Shown: positions 1-8,244 of the stretch, piece after piece
How positions within the stretch are numbered: position 1 is the first letter of the stretch
Layout of the letters: each line of letters begins with the position of its first letter
Assembly: GCF_022539405.1 (NCBI RefSeq)
Contig: NZ_CP054394.1
Span: forward strand, 126,501-190,500
Origin: Natranaerofaba carboxydovora
Lineage (GTDB): Bacteria > Bacillota > Natranaerobiia > Natranaerobiales > Natranaerofabaceae
Direction of reading: 5' to 3'
Length of the DNA: 64,000 nt
Notes under the pieces: generated by a model
The model's database searches: none
What the model was told of the DNA's origin: nothing
Seen by the model: the letters and a program-made list of their open reading frames with translations, nothing else
Translations under genes and position numbers: made by a program

Positions 1-53
1 GTATGATGGAGTGGAAGTATAACCCAGAAGAAGATGAAGTCAAAAAACGTTAA
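1..53 (+). CDS. 3' end of an unidentified gene
   Basis: An open frame enters from the left edge and ends at a TAA at 51-53. The visible tail reads MMEWKYNPEEDEVKKR. This is too little to name a family. The larE start lies 55 bases further on, so the two genes could be co-transcribed. Nickel-pincer genes such as larB or larC often neighbour larE, but nothing in these residues identifies one. Confidence 0.4.
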   Translation, partial: MMEWKYNPEEDEVKKR

Positions 54-107
54 GTCTGAGACATAAAAAAGCTTATTTAGTAATAGTTTTGAAAGGAGAA
101 AGAAACT

Positions 108-938
108 TTGCAAAAAGATTCCTTGAAAGCTAAAGTTACAATATTAGAAGAAGTACTACACAGTTTGAATAATTTTGTGCTGGCTTTTTCTGGGGGAGTT
201 GATAGTAGTTTACTAGCTGTAATGGCAAAAGAGGTACTTGGTAGGGAGAATTTTTTGGCGGTTACTGCAGCTGCACCAATCTTCCCTCAGTTTGAGATTA
301 ATGAGGCAAAAGAATTTGCTGAAATCATTGGTATAAAACACCAATTTGTATACCCTAAAATCCTTGAAAAAGCTAGTTTTGTAGAAAATCCTCCAAATAG
401 ATGCTACTATTGCAAAAAAGTTATTGCAGAAGAGCTGTTAAAAATTGCAGCAGAAGAGGGGTATAATCATGTTGTTGATGGCACAAATGCAGAAGATGCT
501 GCAAGTGATTTTAGACCGGGGATAAAAGCTGCAAAAGAATTAAAAATAAAGAGCCCCCTTAAAGATGCTGGTTTTGATAAAGAAGATATTAGACAGTTAT
601 CTAAGGAAAAAGGAATTGTCAACTGGGATAAGCCATCAAATGCCTGTCTTGCTTCTAGGGTTCCTTACGGTTCAATAATAACCAGTGAAAAATTATTAAA
701 AATTGAAAAAGCCGAGGATGTTTTAAGAAATCTAGGTACCTTTCAGGTTAGAGTTAGGCATCATGATAATATAGCTCGGATTGAAGTTTCTAGGGAAAAC
801 TTTGAAACAATTTTAGAAAACAGTAATAAAATAACTGTTGAATTTAAAAAATTAAACTTTAAATATGTAACACTAGACTTAGAAGGTTATAAAACAGGAA
901 GTCTCAACACAGAGGTAAAAAATGACAGTGAAAAATGA
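108..938 (+). CDS. larE: ATP-dependent sacrificial sulfur transferase LarE
   Basis: LarE is a PP-loop ATPase that sulfurates the pyridinium precursor of the nickel-pincer cofactor used by lactate racemase-type enzymes. The 276-residue length is normal. The PP-loop SGGVDSS is at about residues 28-34. The cysteine of NACLASR (C180) corresponds to the residue that donates sulfur in sacrificial LarE. A CYYC pair (C99, C102) gives three cysteines in all, which could instead bind an Fe-S cluster as in cluster-dependent LarE proteins. The start is a TTG at 108, nine bases after a GGAG ribosome site. No larA, larB or larC is visible in the window. The family call is firm; the sulfur mechanism is inference. 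Confidence 0.9.
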   Translation: MQKDSLKAKVTILEEVLHSLNNFVLAFSGGVDSSLLAVMAKEVLGRENFLAVTAAAPIFPQFEINEAKEFAEIIGIKHQFVYPKILEKASFVENPPNRCYYCKKVIAEELLKIAAEEGYNHVVDGTNAEDAASDFRPGIKAAKELKIKSPLKDAGFDKEDIRQLSKEKGIVNWDKPSNACLASRVPYGSIITSEKLLKIEKAEDVLRNLGTFQVRVRHHDNIARIEVSRENFETILENSNKITVEFKKLNFKYVTLDLEGYKTGSLNTEVKNDSEK

Positions 939-1079
939 ATTAATTAGCTCTTTTTTCAGAAGGAAATCAGATTTTTTGACAGAACTATAATATTACATCA
1001 AGATTGGATTGCTCATTATATTCTTAATATTTTTAAAAATATTATTTGAATTAAGGTTAGTTTAAGGGAGGGATCTATC

Positions 1080-1271
1080 CTGTTTAATAAGGACTCATTT
1101 TTTCAGACGGCGTTTGTTTTTGTTGATAGTATTCCTGAATCAAAGGAAAAAGGGGATAAGGAAGAACAAGATTCTAGCAAAGAGGCAGATTTTGATACTA
1201 TAGAAGAAGGGGAAGTTTTCATGGTTGTAGGTGATAAGCTATATAGATTTTCATTTGATGAGATGATCTAA
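1080..1271 (+). CDS. small acidic protein, probable CTG start
   Basis: A 63-codon frame runs from CTG at 1080 to TAA at 1269-1271. A strong ribosome site (GGGAGGG at 1066-1072) ends seven bases before the CTG, and there is no ATG, GTG or TTG at a usable distance. The frame has a hydrophobic start (FFQTAFVFVDSI), a charged Glu/Lys/Asp middle, and an ordered-looking end (VFMVVGDKLYRFSFDEMI). A strong terminator follows about 50 bases later, as expected for a monocistronic gene. The only ATG is at 1221 and would leave 16 residues. I do not recognise the family. The acidic make-up fits the rest of the window. Confidence 0.5.
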   Translation: MFNKDSFFQTAFVFVDSIPESKEKGDKEEQDSSKEADFDTIEEGEVFMVVGDKLYRFSFDEMI

Positions 1272-1320
1272 TATGTGATTAGTAAGACTAGATGGAATTT
1301 GGGTAGTTTAAATTAGTTCC

Positions 1321-1367
1321 AAAAGGGTTTATCTTTTGTGCTACAGACAAAAGATAAACCCTTTTTT
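1321..1367 (+). terminator. intrinsic terminator after the small acidic gene
   Basis: AAGGGTTTATCTTTTG and CAAAAGATAAACCCTT form a near-perfect 16-bp stem with a 9-base loop and a following T-run. A-runs before the stem could let it also work on the minus strand. Confidence 0.85.
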
Positions 1368-1400
1368 ATAATACAGCTTCTATTTTACAGCGCGCATTTT

Positions 1401-1425
1401 TTTTGTTAAATTAATATTAACAAAA
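1401..1425. promoter_or_regulatory. 25-bp palindrome upstream of the pfoR-like gene
   Basis: TTTTGTTAA, seven bases, then TTAACAAAA form a perfect inverted repeat ending 58 bases before the start of the membrane-protein gene. It has the size and symmetry of an operator for a dimeric repressor. No adjacent regulator gene is visible, so the binding protein is unknown. Confidence 0.4.
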
Positions 1426-1483
1426 TACAACACTGTATCCAAAATTTTAAATTAAATAGGGGATCGGGGGAGAGCTGTAGAAT

Positions 1484-2512
1484 ATGGGAATCTTAGAGTT
1501 TTTAGAAAAAAAAGATATACAATTTTCACTTCGTAGATACGGCATAGATGCACTAAGTTATATGGCCCTTGGCCTTTTTGGGACATTAATAATTGGACTT
1601 ATATTGAGAGTCATAGGTGAAAGAACAGGGATAGGGTTTTTGGAAGAAGTGGTTTGGCCGATGGCCAACGATATGATGGGGCCAGCTATAGCTGTTGCAG
1701 TTGCTTATGGTCTCAAAGCTCCGCCGCTTGTTATATTTTCATCTACTGTGTCAGGTATGGCAGGGGCAGATTTAGGAGGGCCTGCAGGTGCTTTGATTGC
1801 AGCAATTATTGGAGCAGAATTTGGTAAGCTTGTTTCTAAAGAAACAAAAGTAGATATAATTGTTACCCCGGCAGTGACAGTAATAATGGGAGTGCTGGCA
1901 GGAACCCAGATTGGACCTGGAGTTAATTGGGTAATGTTAAGATTAGGAGATTTTATTATGCTTGCGACAGAACTTCAGCCAGTACCAATGGGTATTATTT
2001 TGGCAGTTGTTGTTGGGCTTGCTCTTACTTTCCCAATAAGTAGTGTTGCCCTAACCATGATGCTGCAGTTGGAGGGGCTAGCAGCTGGTGCAGCAGCCGT
2101 TGGGTGTGCTTCTCAAATGATAGGTTTTGCTATTATAAGTTATCGGGAGAATGGATTCGGAGGCCTTATTGCCCAGGGACTTGGGACCTCTATGCTTCAG
2201 ATACCAAATATAATCAAAAATCCTTTAATACTTATACCTCCTACAATTACAGCTGCTATTTTGGGGCCTCTTGTTACTACAGTTTTTATTATGACTAATG
2301 GACCGGAAGGAGCAGGGATGGGCACAAGTGGACTTGTAGGACAATTTGGAGCCGTTGCGGCTATGGAAGGGATGAATCTAGGTGGACCTGATATGTTTAT
2401 TAAAATAGCCATGTTTCACTTTGTGTTGCCTGCTCTTATCAGTCTTATTATAGGCATTACAATGAAGAAAACAGGATTGATTAAAGAAGGTGACCTAAAA
2501 TTAGACGTATAA
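1484..2512 (+). CDS. PfoR-like PTS EIIC-type membrane protein
   Basis: A 342-residue polytopic membrane protein with about eight to ten hydrophobic segments and many Gly/Ala-rich turns, such as GMAGADLGGPAGALIAAIIG. This is the pattern of the EIIC-like family that includes clostridial PfoR/PfoS, sometimes annotated as a toxin regulator. No EIIA or EIIB domain lies on this protein or beside it, so sugar transport by phosphotransfer is doubtful. The ATG at 1484 follows a GGGGGAGAG ribosome site. The gene has its own upstream palindrome and stands alone. Substrate and role are unknown. Confidence 0.7.
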   Translation: MGILEFLEKKDIQFSLRRYGIDALSYMALGLFGTLIIGLILRVIGERTGIGFLEEVVWPMANDMMGPAIAVAVAYGLKAPPLVIFSSTVSGMAGADLGGPAGALIAAIIGAEFGKLVSKETKVDIIVTPAVTVIMGVLAGTQIGPGVNWVMLRLGDFIMLATELQPVPMGIILAVVVGLALTFPISSVALTMMLQLEGLAAGAAAVGCASQMIGFAIISYRENGFGGLIAQGLGTSMLQIPNIIKNPLILIPPTITAAILGPLVTTVFIMTNGPEGAGMGTSGLVGQFGAVAAMEGMNLGGPDMFIKIAMFHFVLPALISLIIGITMKKTGLIKEGDLKLDV

Positions 2513-2524
2513 ACGATGTATAAA

Positions 2525-2551
2525 CAAAAAACTTCCAGCTGGCTCAGGAAG
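2525..2551 (-). terminator. intrinsic terminator for the yjfB-like gene
   Basis: Read on the minus strand, CTTCC, an 11-base loop and GGAAG are followed by six T residues. It lies just past the stop of the minus-strand gene at 2595. Confidence 0.6.
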
Positions 2552-2594
2552 CAAACTGAAAGTATATTTTATAAAAATATAAAGTGTTTTTATT

Positions 2595-2813
2595 CTATAC
2601 ATTGATATCTAAGTTACTACCAAGATGAGGGTTAACTAAGGAATCTAGCTCTTTAATTTGATCCACAGTTGCGCTATCTAGTAAGTCCAAAAACTGATCT
2701 TTTGAATTTTCCATAAGATCCATGGACATCTTGGTGATAGAAGCATTGACCTCCCTATGAAGTTCGGCCTGGCTTAGAGCAGTAGACAGTGCAGGTATAT
2801 CCATTTCATTCAT
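2595..2813 (-). CDS. YjfB-like putative motility protein
   Basis: A 72-residue protein beginning MNEMDIPALSTALSQAEL and ending PHLGSNLDINV. Both ends match the YjfB family, short proteins found in flagellated Firmicutes. It is helical and soluble, with no signal peptide. Translation may begin at the second methionine (2804), which matches the usual MDI start of the family and sits nine bases after an AAGGGG site. No flagellar genes lie nearby. The family's molecular role is not established. Confidence 0.7.
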   Translation of the reverse strand: MNEMDIPALSTALSQAELHREVNASITKMSMDLMENSKDQFLDLLDSATVDQIKELDSLVNPHLGSNLDINV

Positions 2814-3052
2814 CCCCTTATCTCCTTATTAGCTTTAGTATAAAATACCTCAATCTTTATACCTTACTACCCAATATCACAATCTGAGTTCTAGTGTTAG
2901 TTATAGTTATTTTAATTGTAATATTATTACTTCATTACTTCTAACTTGGACTTTTTAAATCCTTCTTTTGGTTAAACTTTTTTAATAAAACGACAGAGAT
3001 TTTTTAAAGACTAAATATAAAGTAAGTAATTAATCCACGGGAGTGAGTTTAC

Positions 3053-4447
3053 TTGAGAGACCAATTTAGACTAATGAAGATTACAGTTACATTATTAATT
3101 ATTTGTGGTTTGCTTGCATCAAGTATTTTCAGCAGTAATACTCTTATAGCAAACAATGAGAACGATGTTGTAAATACTGATGAAAATTCTCGAGAATTTG
3201 ATTTGGTTGTTATTCCCATTGAAGGGACAATAACGGCAGGCACGACAAACTTTTTGGAATCAAACTTAGAAAAAGCAATAGAAGGTGAAGCGGATGCAGT
3301 ATTATTAAAGATCAACACTCCCGGAGGCTTAGTGGATGCTACTATGGATATAATAGAAAAGATGTTAAATTCTCCCACCCCTATAATTACCTACGTATCA
3401 CCTTCTGGTGCTATAGCAGCATCAGCGGGAAGCTTAATAATGTCTGCAGGCCATATAGCTGCTATGGCACCGGGGACTACCGTTGGAGCTGCTATGCCGG
3501 TGACAATGGCACCAACAGGAGAAGAACCACAGCAAGCCGATGAAAAGACTGTAAATTTTTTGGCTGAATATGCTGAGAGCATCGCAAGAGAAAGAGGTAG
3601 ACCAGAAAATATAGCCAGAAGATTTGTGACAGAAAATTTGACTTTGAGTGATAGTACTGCAGAAGAAAAAGGGTTTATTGATGTTAGGGCTGCCAATATG
3701 ACAGGTCTATTAGAGATGCTTGACGAGAAAGAGATAACAGTTAATGGCGAAGATGTCACTTTGTTAACAGAAAACGCCAATATAAAGGAAGTCGAAATGG
3801 ACACCAGGGACAGACTCATTCATTTTGTTAGTAACCCTCAAATAGCGTTTTTGCTTTTCTTAATCGGGTTGTACGGCATTATATTTGGTCTTAATATGCC
3901 AGGAACTTTTATTCCAGAAGTAGGAGGAGCCATAGCTTTAATTCTTGCTTTATTTGGTCTTGGCATGTTTGAAGTTAACACCCTTGGTTTGATTTTAATA
4001 GTTTTATCAGTAGCTTTTTTTATCATAGAAGTGTTTACCCCGACTTTTGGAGTTATGACGACCTTTGGAGTGATCACATTAATAATAGGAGGATTAATGC
4101 TTCCCTTTGAACCTATGCTACCTACGGAGTGGTTTAGGGCTTTTAGGTTAACTGTAATAGGTATGGGCCTTGCTACAGGAGGGTTCTTCTTCTTTGTTAT
4201 TGCTAAAGTTGTTAAGTTAAGAAAGAAAGAACCGTATATGACTAAGCACGGCATGTTAGGTTATACGGGAAAAGTAATTAAGGAATTGGCTCCAGAGGGT
4301 CTTGTCAAAATAAGAGGAGAATTATGGCGGGCAAGGAGCAAATCCGGGGAAATAATACCTATAGACGTTGAAGTAACTGTAAAGGAGGAAGACGGGATAG
4401 TTTTAGTTGTTGATAAAATAGGAAAAAACACACAAAGGGAAGATTAA
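3053..4447 (+). CDS. nfeD: NfeD family membrane-bound serine protease
   Basis: The 464-residue long form of NfeD. It has an N-terminal signal/anchor, a ClpP-class protease domain (about residues 45-240, with SASAGS-type serine region ASAGSLIMSAG), four to five membrane segments (about 265-395) and a C-terminal OB-fold domain. Homologues cleave hydrophobic stretches of stomatin-type proteins and act with them in membrane microdomains. The slipin gene follows after 32 bases, the classic operon. The TTG at 3053 lies five bases after a GGGAGTGAG site; an ATG at 3074 would also leave a signal sequence. Confidence 0.9.
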   Translation: MRDQFRLMKITVTLLIICGLLASSIFSSNTLIANNENDVVNTDENSREFDLVVIPIEGTITAGTTNFLESNLEKAIEGEADAVLLKINTPGGLVDATMDIIEKMLNSPTPIITYVSPSGAIAASAGSLIMSAGHIAAMAPGTTVGAAMPVTMAPTGEEPQQADEKTVNFLAEYAESIARERGRPENIARRFVTENLTLSDSTAEEKGFIDVRAANMTGLLEMLDEKEITVNGEDVTLLTENANIKEVEMDTRDRLIHFVSNPQIAFLLFLIGLYGIIFGLNMPGTFIPEVGGAIALILALFGLGMFEVNTLGLILIVLSVAFFIIEVFTPTFGVMTTFGVITLIIGGLMLPFEPMLPTEWFRAFRLTVIGMGLATGGFFFFVIAKVVKLRKKEPYMTKHGMLGYTGKVIKELAPEGLVKIRGELWRARSKSGEIIPIDVEVTVKEEDGIVLVVDKIGKNTQRED

Positions 4448-4479
4448 AAATATGATTAAATCAGGAAGGGGGACATTTG

Positions 4480-5409
4480 ATGTTTGGTAATCAGATTGGT
4501 ATTCTTGGAATATTAGTAGTAGTAATACTCCTCTTAATAATGGCGATCAGAATTGTAAAAGAGTATGAAAGGGGAGTAGTATTTAGGCTTGGAAGACTTG
4601 TAGGTGTTAAAGGGCCAGGGCTTATCTTCATTATTCCTTTCATTGACAAGATGATAGTTGTTCCACTTAGAATTGTGACTTTTGATGTTCCTGTGCAGGA
4701 AGTTATAACAAAGGATAATGTAACCTGTAAAGTAAATGCCGTTCTTTATTACCGGGTGGTAGAACCCTCAAAAGCTGTAGTAAATGTTCAATATTATCAT
4801 GATGCAACTACGCAATTAGCTCAAACTACACTTAGAAGTGTAGTAGGCCAGGCAGAGCTAGATGAACTTCTAGCAGAGCGTGATAAGCTTAATCAAAGGC
4901 TGCAGGAGATAATTGATGATGCGACAGACCCTTGGGGTATAAAAGTTACCACTGTAGAGATAAAAGATGTGGTTATACCAGATAATATGCAAAGAGTAAT
5001 AGGAAGACAAGCAGAAGCCGAGAGGAGAAGAAGATCTATTGTTATCCAGGCAGAAGGGGAAAAACAAGCAGCGATCAAACTAGCCAAAGCAGCTGAGATA
5101 TTATCAAAACAAGCAGGAGGACTTACCCTTAGAACACTTCGAACAGCGTCAGAGATATCTGCAGAAAAAAGTTCAACGTTATTTTTCCCTTTACCAATGG
5201 AGATAGGAGATATATTTTCTAAACACAATTTAGGAGATTTATTAAAAAATAACCCGGATAAAGATGCAAGTGCAGAGGATAATGGTAATGAAGATACTGG
5301 TGATTCTGTTGATGAAAATATAATACCTGAAGCTGGGGAAGAGTTAATTGAAGATGACAATATGCTAGATAATGAAACAAATATTGATGATAAGACGGAT
5401 GACAAATAG
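4480..5409 (+). CDS. slipin (stomatin/SPFH-domain protein)
   Basis: One N-terminal membrane segment is followed by the SPFH core, beginning near [12 protein letters not shown] and including [15 protein letters not shown], then a helical region rich in Ala, Glu and Arg that drives oligomerisation. The last 60 or so residues are an unusually acidic, probably disordered tail rich in Asp, Glu and Asn. It is the partner and likely substrate of the NfeD protease encoded just upstream. A TTG at 4477 precedes the ATG at 4480; the ATG is eight bases from an AGGAAGGGGG site and is preferred. Confidence 0.9.
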   Translation: MFGNQIGILGILVVVILLLIMAIRIVKEYERGVVFRLGRLVGVKGPGLIFIIPFIDKMIVVPLRIVTFDVPVQEVITKDNVTCKVNAVLYYRVVEPSKAVVNVQYYHDATTQLAQTTLRSVVGQAELDELLAERDKLNQRLQEIIDDATDPWGIKVTTVEIKDVVIPDNMQRVIGRQAEAERRRRSIVIQAEGEKQAAIKLAKAAEILSKQAGGLTLRTLRTASEISAEKSSTLFFPLPMEIGDIFSKHNLGDLLKNNPDKDASAEDNGNEDTGDSVDENIIPEAGEELIEDDNMLDNETNIDDKTDDK

Positions 5410-5475
5410 TGTGAACCTCCCATAAAAATATATATTAAAAGTACATATGTTGATATTTGACAGGAGGTTTTTATT

Positions 5476-6882
5476 ATGAGGATTTTGCTAATTCAGCCGC
5501 GGCGTTTAGGAATTGGCTTTAGAAGTCTTATGCATATTGAACCTCTTGGACTTGAGATGTTGGCAGGAGCCTTGGAAGGTCATGAGCTAAAGATTCTAGA
5601 TTTCATGAGTCCTGAAGAAATAATTAGGGAAGCAATTACTTTCGAACCGGATATGTGTGGTATTTCGTGTTCATTTACTGTAGATTTAGAAAATGCCTTG
5701 AGTATTGCTAGAGGTATAAAGGAAAACTTGCCATCAACATTGATTTTTGTAGGTGGTCACCACGCAGCAACGAACCCTCAACATTTTAAAGATTTGTCTG
5801 TAGATGTGATAGCTTTGGGGGAGGGAGAAGAGATAGTTAAGGATTTAGCAGAATATCATGCTGAGGGTATAGATCTAAAAAAGGTTTCCGGGATAGTTTT
5901 GAATGAAGATGACGGAGACGGGATAAAGCAGCGTTATACAAGTTCTAGGCCCTTGATTTGGGATTTGGATAGACTTCCCCATCCACGAAGAGATCTTGTG
6001 TCAGCTTATAGAAAGAATTACTATTTAGGTTTAAGACGTCCTGTATATGCTCTAGAAACCGCACGCGGATGTCCTTATAAATGCAAATTTTGTAGTGTAT
6101 GGCATTTTTATCGAAGCAGTTACAGGATGAAAAGTGCAAAAAGAGTGTTTGAAGAAATTGTAGACATACCAGGGGATACTGTATTAATTACAGATGATAA
6201 TTTCTTTGCAAATATAGATCGTGCTTACAAAATTGGTGAACTTCTAAAAGAAGCAGGGGTGAAAAAATATTATAATGTTCAAGCTAGAAGCGATGACATA
6301 GTTTCTAATTTAGAACTAATTGATTTGTGGAGGGAAGTAGGCTTATCTTCTGTGTTTATTGGTTTTGAACAGATTGATCAAAAAGGATTAAATGATCTTA
6401 ACAAAAGAAATAGTATAAAAAACAATGAAAAAGCTCTATACGAGTTAAGAAAAAGAGGGATGGGGGTTACTTCATCCTTCATAGTTGATCCATCTTATGA
6501 TGAAAAAGATTTTGATGTAATGCTAAGCTATATAAAAGAAAAAGGAGTAAAAACACCATCTTATTCTATTTTAACTCCCCTACCAGGTACCGTCCTCTAT
6601 GAAGAAATGAAAGACAAAATAGTAACAGAAGACTGCCAGTTATATGATCTACTTCATGTTGTTTTACCAACTAAACTTCCCTTAGAAAAATTCTATAAAG
6701 AATTTGCCAAGCTGTGGAAAAAAACCTATATTGAAGGTGTGAAAAAACCGTGTGTTAGATCTGTAAAAGACGTGGCTTTTAATCCTGCTATGTGGTTTCA
6801 TTCACTAAGTTTACTAAAAGGCATGAACCGCTTCTTTAAAGCAGAAAATTATTTAAAATCCCATGAATACAGAAATATTTAA
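5476..6882 (+). CDS. cobalamin-binding radical SAM enzyme, copy A
   Basis: A 468-residue class B radical SAM protein. An N-terminal B12-binding Rossmann domain (about residues 1-140) precedes the radical SAM barrel with CPYKCKFC (C199, C203, C206). Such enzymes usually methylate unactivated carbons or rearrange rings using methylcobalamin. The EPLGLE and ETARGCPYKCKFCSVW segments resemble hopanoid C-3 methylases (HpnR), but no hopanoid gene is in the window, so the substrate is open. It is roughly 70% identical by eye to the protein at 26442 in the catalytic half. The gene is 104 bases from uppP. The ATG at 5476 follows a strong AGGAGG site. Confidence 0.85.
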   Translation: MRILLIQPRRLGIGFRSLMHIEPLGLEMLAGALEGHELKILDFMSPEEIIREAITFEPDMCGISCSFTVDLENALSIARGIKENLPSTLIFVGGHHAATNPQHFKDLSVDVIALGEGEEIVKDLAEYHAEGIDLKKVSGIVLNEDDGDGIKQRYTSSRPLIWDLDRLPHPRRDLVSAYRKNYYLGLRRPVYALETARGCPYKCKFCSVWHFYRSSYRMKSAKRVFEEIVDIPGDTVLITDDNFFANIDRAYKIGELLKEAGVKKYYNVQARSDDIVSNLELIDLWREVGLSSVFIGFEQIDQKGLNDLNKRNSIKNNEKALYELRKRGMGVTSSFIVDPSYDEKDFDVMLSYIKEKGVKTPSYSILTPLPGTVLYEEMKDKIVTEDCQLYDLLHVVLPTKLPLEKFYKEFAKLWKKTYIEGVKKPCVRSVKDVAFNPAMWFHSLSLLKGMNRFFKAENYLKSHEYRNI

Positions 6883-6985
6883 AATAAGCGATAAGCATAG
6901 TTGATAATATTATCTATATTGTTGACATATAATTTTAATCGGGAAAGAGGTTAGAGGTTTTCAGATTGATTGGAGGTTTTCCCGG

Positions 6986-7807
6986 TTGAATTATATTGAA
7001 GCTATTATTTTAGGGATTATTCAGGGGATAAGTGAGTTTTTGCCTGTATCTAGCACTGCTCATTTGATAATTGCTGAAAATGTATTAGGAATTACATTTC
7101 CAGGCCTTGTTTTTGAAGTTTTTTTACATTTCTCCTCAGTTTTGGCAGTAATAATATACTTTGCTAAAGATTTAGTCAAACTTATTAAAGGGTTTATTAG
7201 TTATACTTTTTTGGGTAATAAAAATTATATTTTTGAATTTAAACTTGGATTATACTTGGTATTAAGTACAGTTGCCACTGGTGTATTAGGGATATTACTA
7301 GAAGGGATTTTGGATGAGCACCTTAGAGGAACGGTTTTGATCTCATTAGGCTTATTTGTAAGTGGTATATTATTATGCCTGGTTGAAAGACATCAAAATT
7401 TTTCTATTAAAAAAGGTAAGAACCAAAAACATATAGATGAGATAGGATGGATAGATTCAGTGATCATTGGGATATGGCAGGGTTTTGCTGTGATCCCGGG
7501 GATATCACGCTCAGGGGCGACAGTTGTTGGGGCTCTCTGGAGAAGCTTAGAAAAAGAAAGCGCCCTATTTTACTCTTTTTTTCTTTCTGTCCCTGTTATA
7601 GTAAGCTCTTCAATTATCAAACTTCCTGATATAGATGGGGCTCTTTTGAGTAATTACCCCGGTGAAATGTTTATTTCCTTTGTTACTTCTTTTGTATGTG
7701 CTTTGCTTGGAATAAAATTTTTGATCTATCTAGTAAAGCAGAGTAAGCTAACCCATTTTTCTGTTTATTTATTTATTCTTTCGAGCTTAACTTTAATTTT
7801 TATTTAG
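6986..7807 (+). CDS. uppP: undecaprenyl-diphosphate phosphatase UppP
   Basis: Recycles the lipid carrier for peptidoglycan by dephosphorylating undecaprenyl diphosphate at the membrane; overexpression of the family gives bacitracin resistance. The 273-residue protein has about eight membrane segments. It carries both family signatures: EFLPVSSTAHL near the N-terminus and PGISRSGATV in the second half. The TTG at 6986 follows a TGGAGG site. It lies downstream of the B12 radical SAM gene on the same strand and may share its transcript. Confidence 0.93.
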   Translation: MNYIEAIILGIIQGISEFLPVSSTAHLIIAENVLGITFPGLVFEVFLHFSSVLAVIIYFAKDLVKLIKGFISYTFLGNKNYIFEFKLGLYLVLSTVATGVLGILLEGILDEHLRGTVLISLGLFVSGILLCLVERHQNFSIKKGKNQKHIDEIGWIDSVIIGIWQGFAVIPGISRSGATVVGALWRSLEKESALFYSFFLSVPVIVSSSIIKLPDIDGALLSNYPGEMFISFVTSFVCALLGIKFLIYLVKQSKLTHFSVYLFILSSLTLIFI

Positions 7808-7809
7808 TC

Positions 7810-7901
7810 GCAAGAATTTGCTAAAATTCTAGCAAAGTAAAAGCTCATTTATGGTAGCAAGGCAGGTGTTTTTAATAAATATCAATAATGAACTGTAACA
7901 G
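7810..7901. repeat. intergenic repeat family 2, copy 1
   Basis: A 92-bp stretch starting GCAAGAATTTGCTAAAA and running through GGTAGCAAGGCAGGTGTTTTT is closely matched by 29442-29516. The second copy lacks a 15-bp segment near the left end. The copy begins right after the uppP stop. It contains local self-complementarity (AGAATTT and AAATTCT). A weak third match (GGCAGGTGTTT) lies near 56562. No coding frame was seen. Confidence 0.6.
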
Positions 7902-8064
7902 AGCTCTTATTTAATAATAGTAGTAAATACTAATGCTATACTCCTAAATAAAATGACTAAGATTAGTAAATTAGAAGGATAAAATATAGGAAGAGTGCAT
8001 CAATAATAATTATTCTTTTTTGTGTTAAAATTTGTTATAAGAACATTAATAATAACAACATTCA

Positions 8065-8091
8065 TTAGAAGCACCTCAGAGGTGCTTCTAA
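8065..8091. promoter_or_regulatory. 27-bp near-zero-loop palindrome
   Basis: AGAAGCACCTC, one base, then GAGGTGCTTCT is a perfect dyad extended by two further pairs. The one-base centre makes a hairpin unlikely and a protein-binding site more likely. The surrounding 7902-8244 region is A/T-rich with no convincing gene. Confidence 0.35.
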
Positions 8092-8244
8092 GTTAAACAA
8101 AAAACATTATAAAAATATTGTTATACTGGGGGAATTATTGATGAGCAAGATTTGAGAGAAAAAGAAAATTTTAGTATCGATGGAGATATTGTAGAAAAAT
8201 GTACTAAACTAGACAAAAGCTTTTATATGAATTTAATGAATAAT

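Noticed and set aside
3391-4254. Minus-strand frames under nfeD
   Set aside because: They are shadows of a strongly supported plus-strand gene and show low-complexity reverse-complement composition.
5476-6882. Firm naming of the two B12 radical SAM copies as hopanoid C-3 methylase HpnR
   Set aside because: Motif resemblance is real, but no hopanoid biosynthesis gene is visible and the substrate-determining regions cannot be judged by eye.
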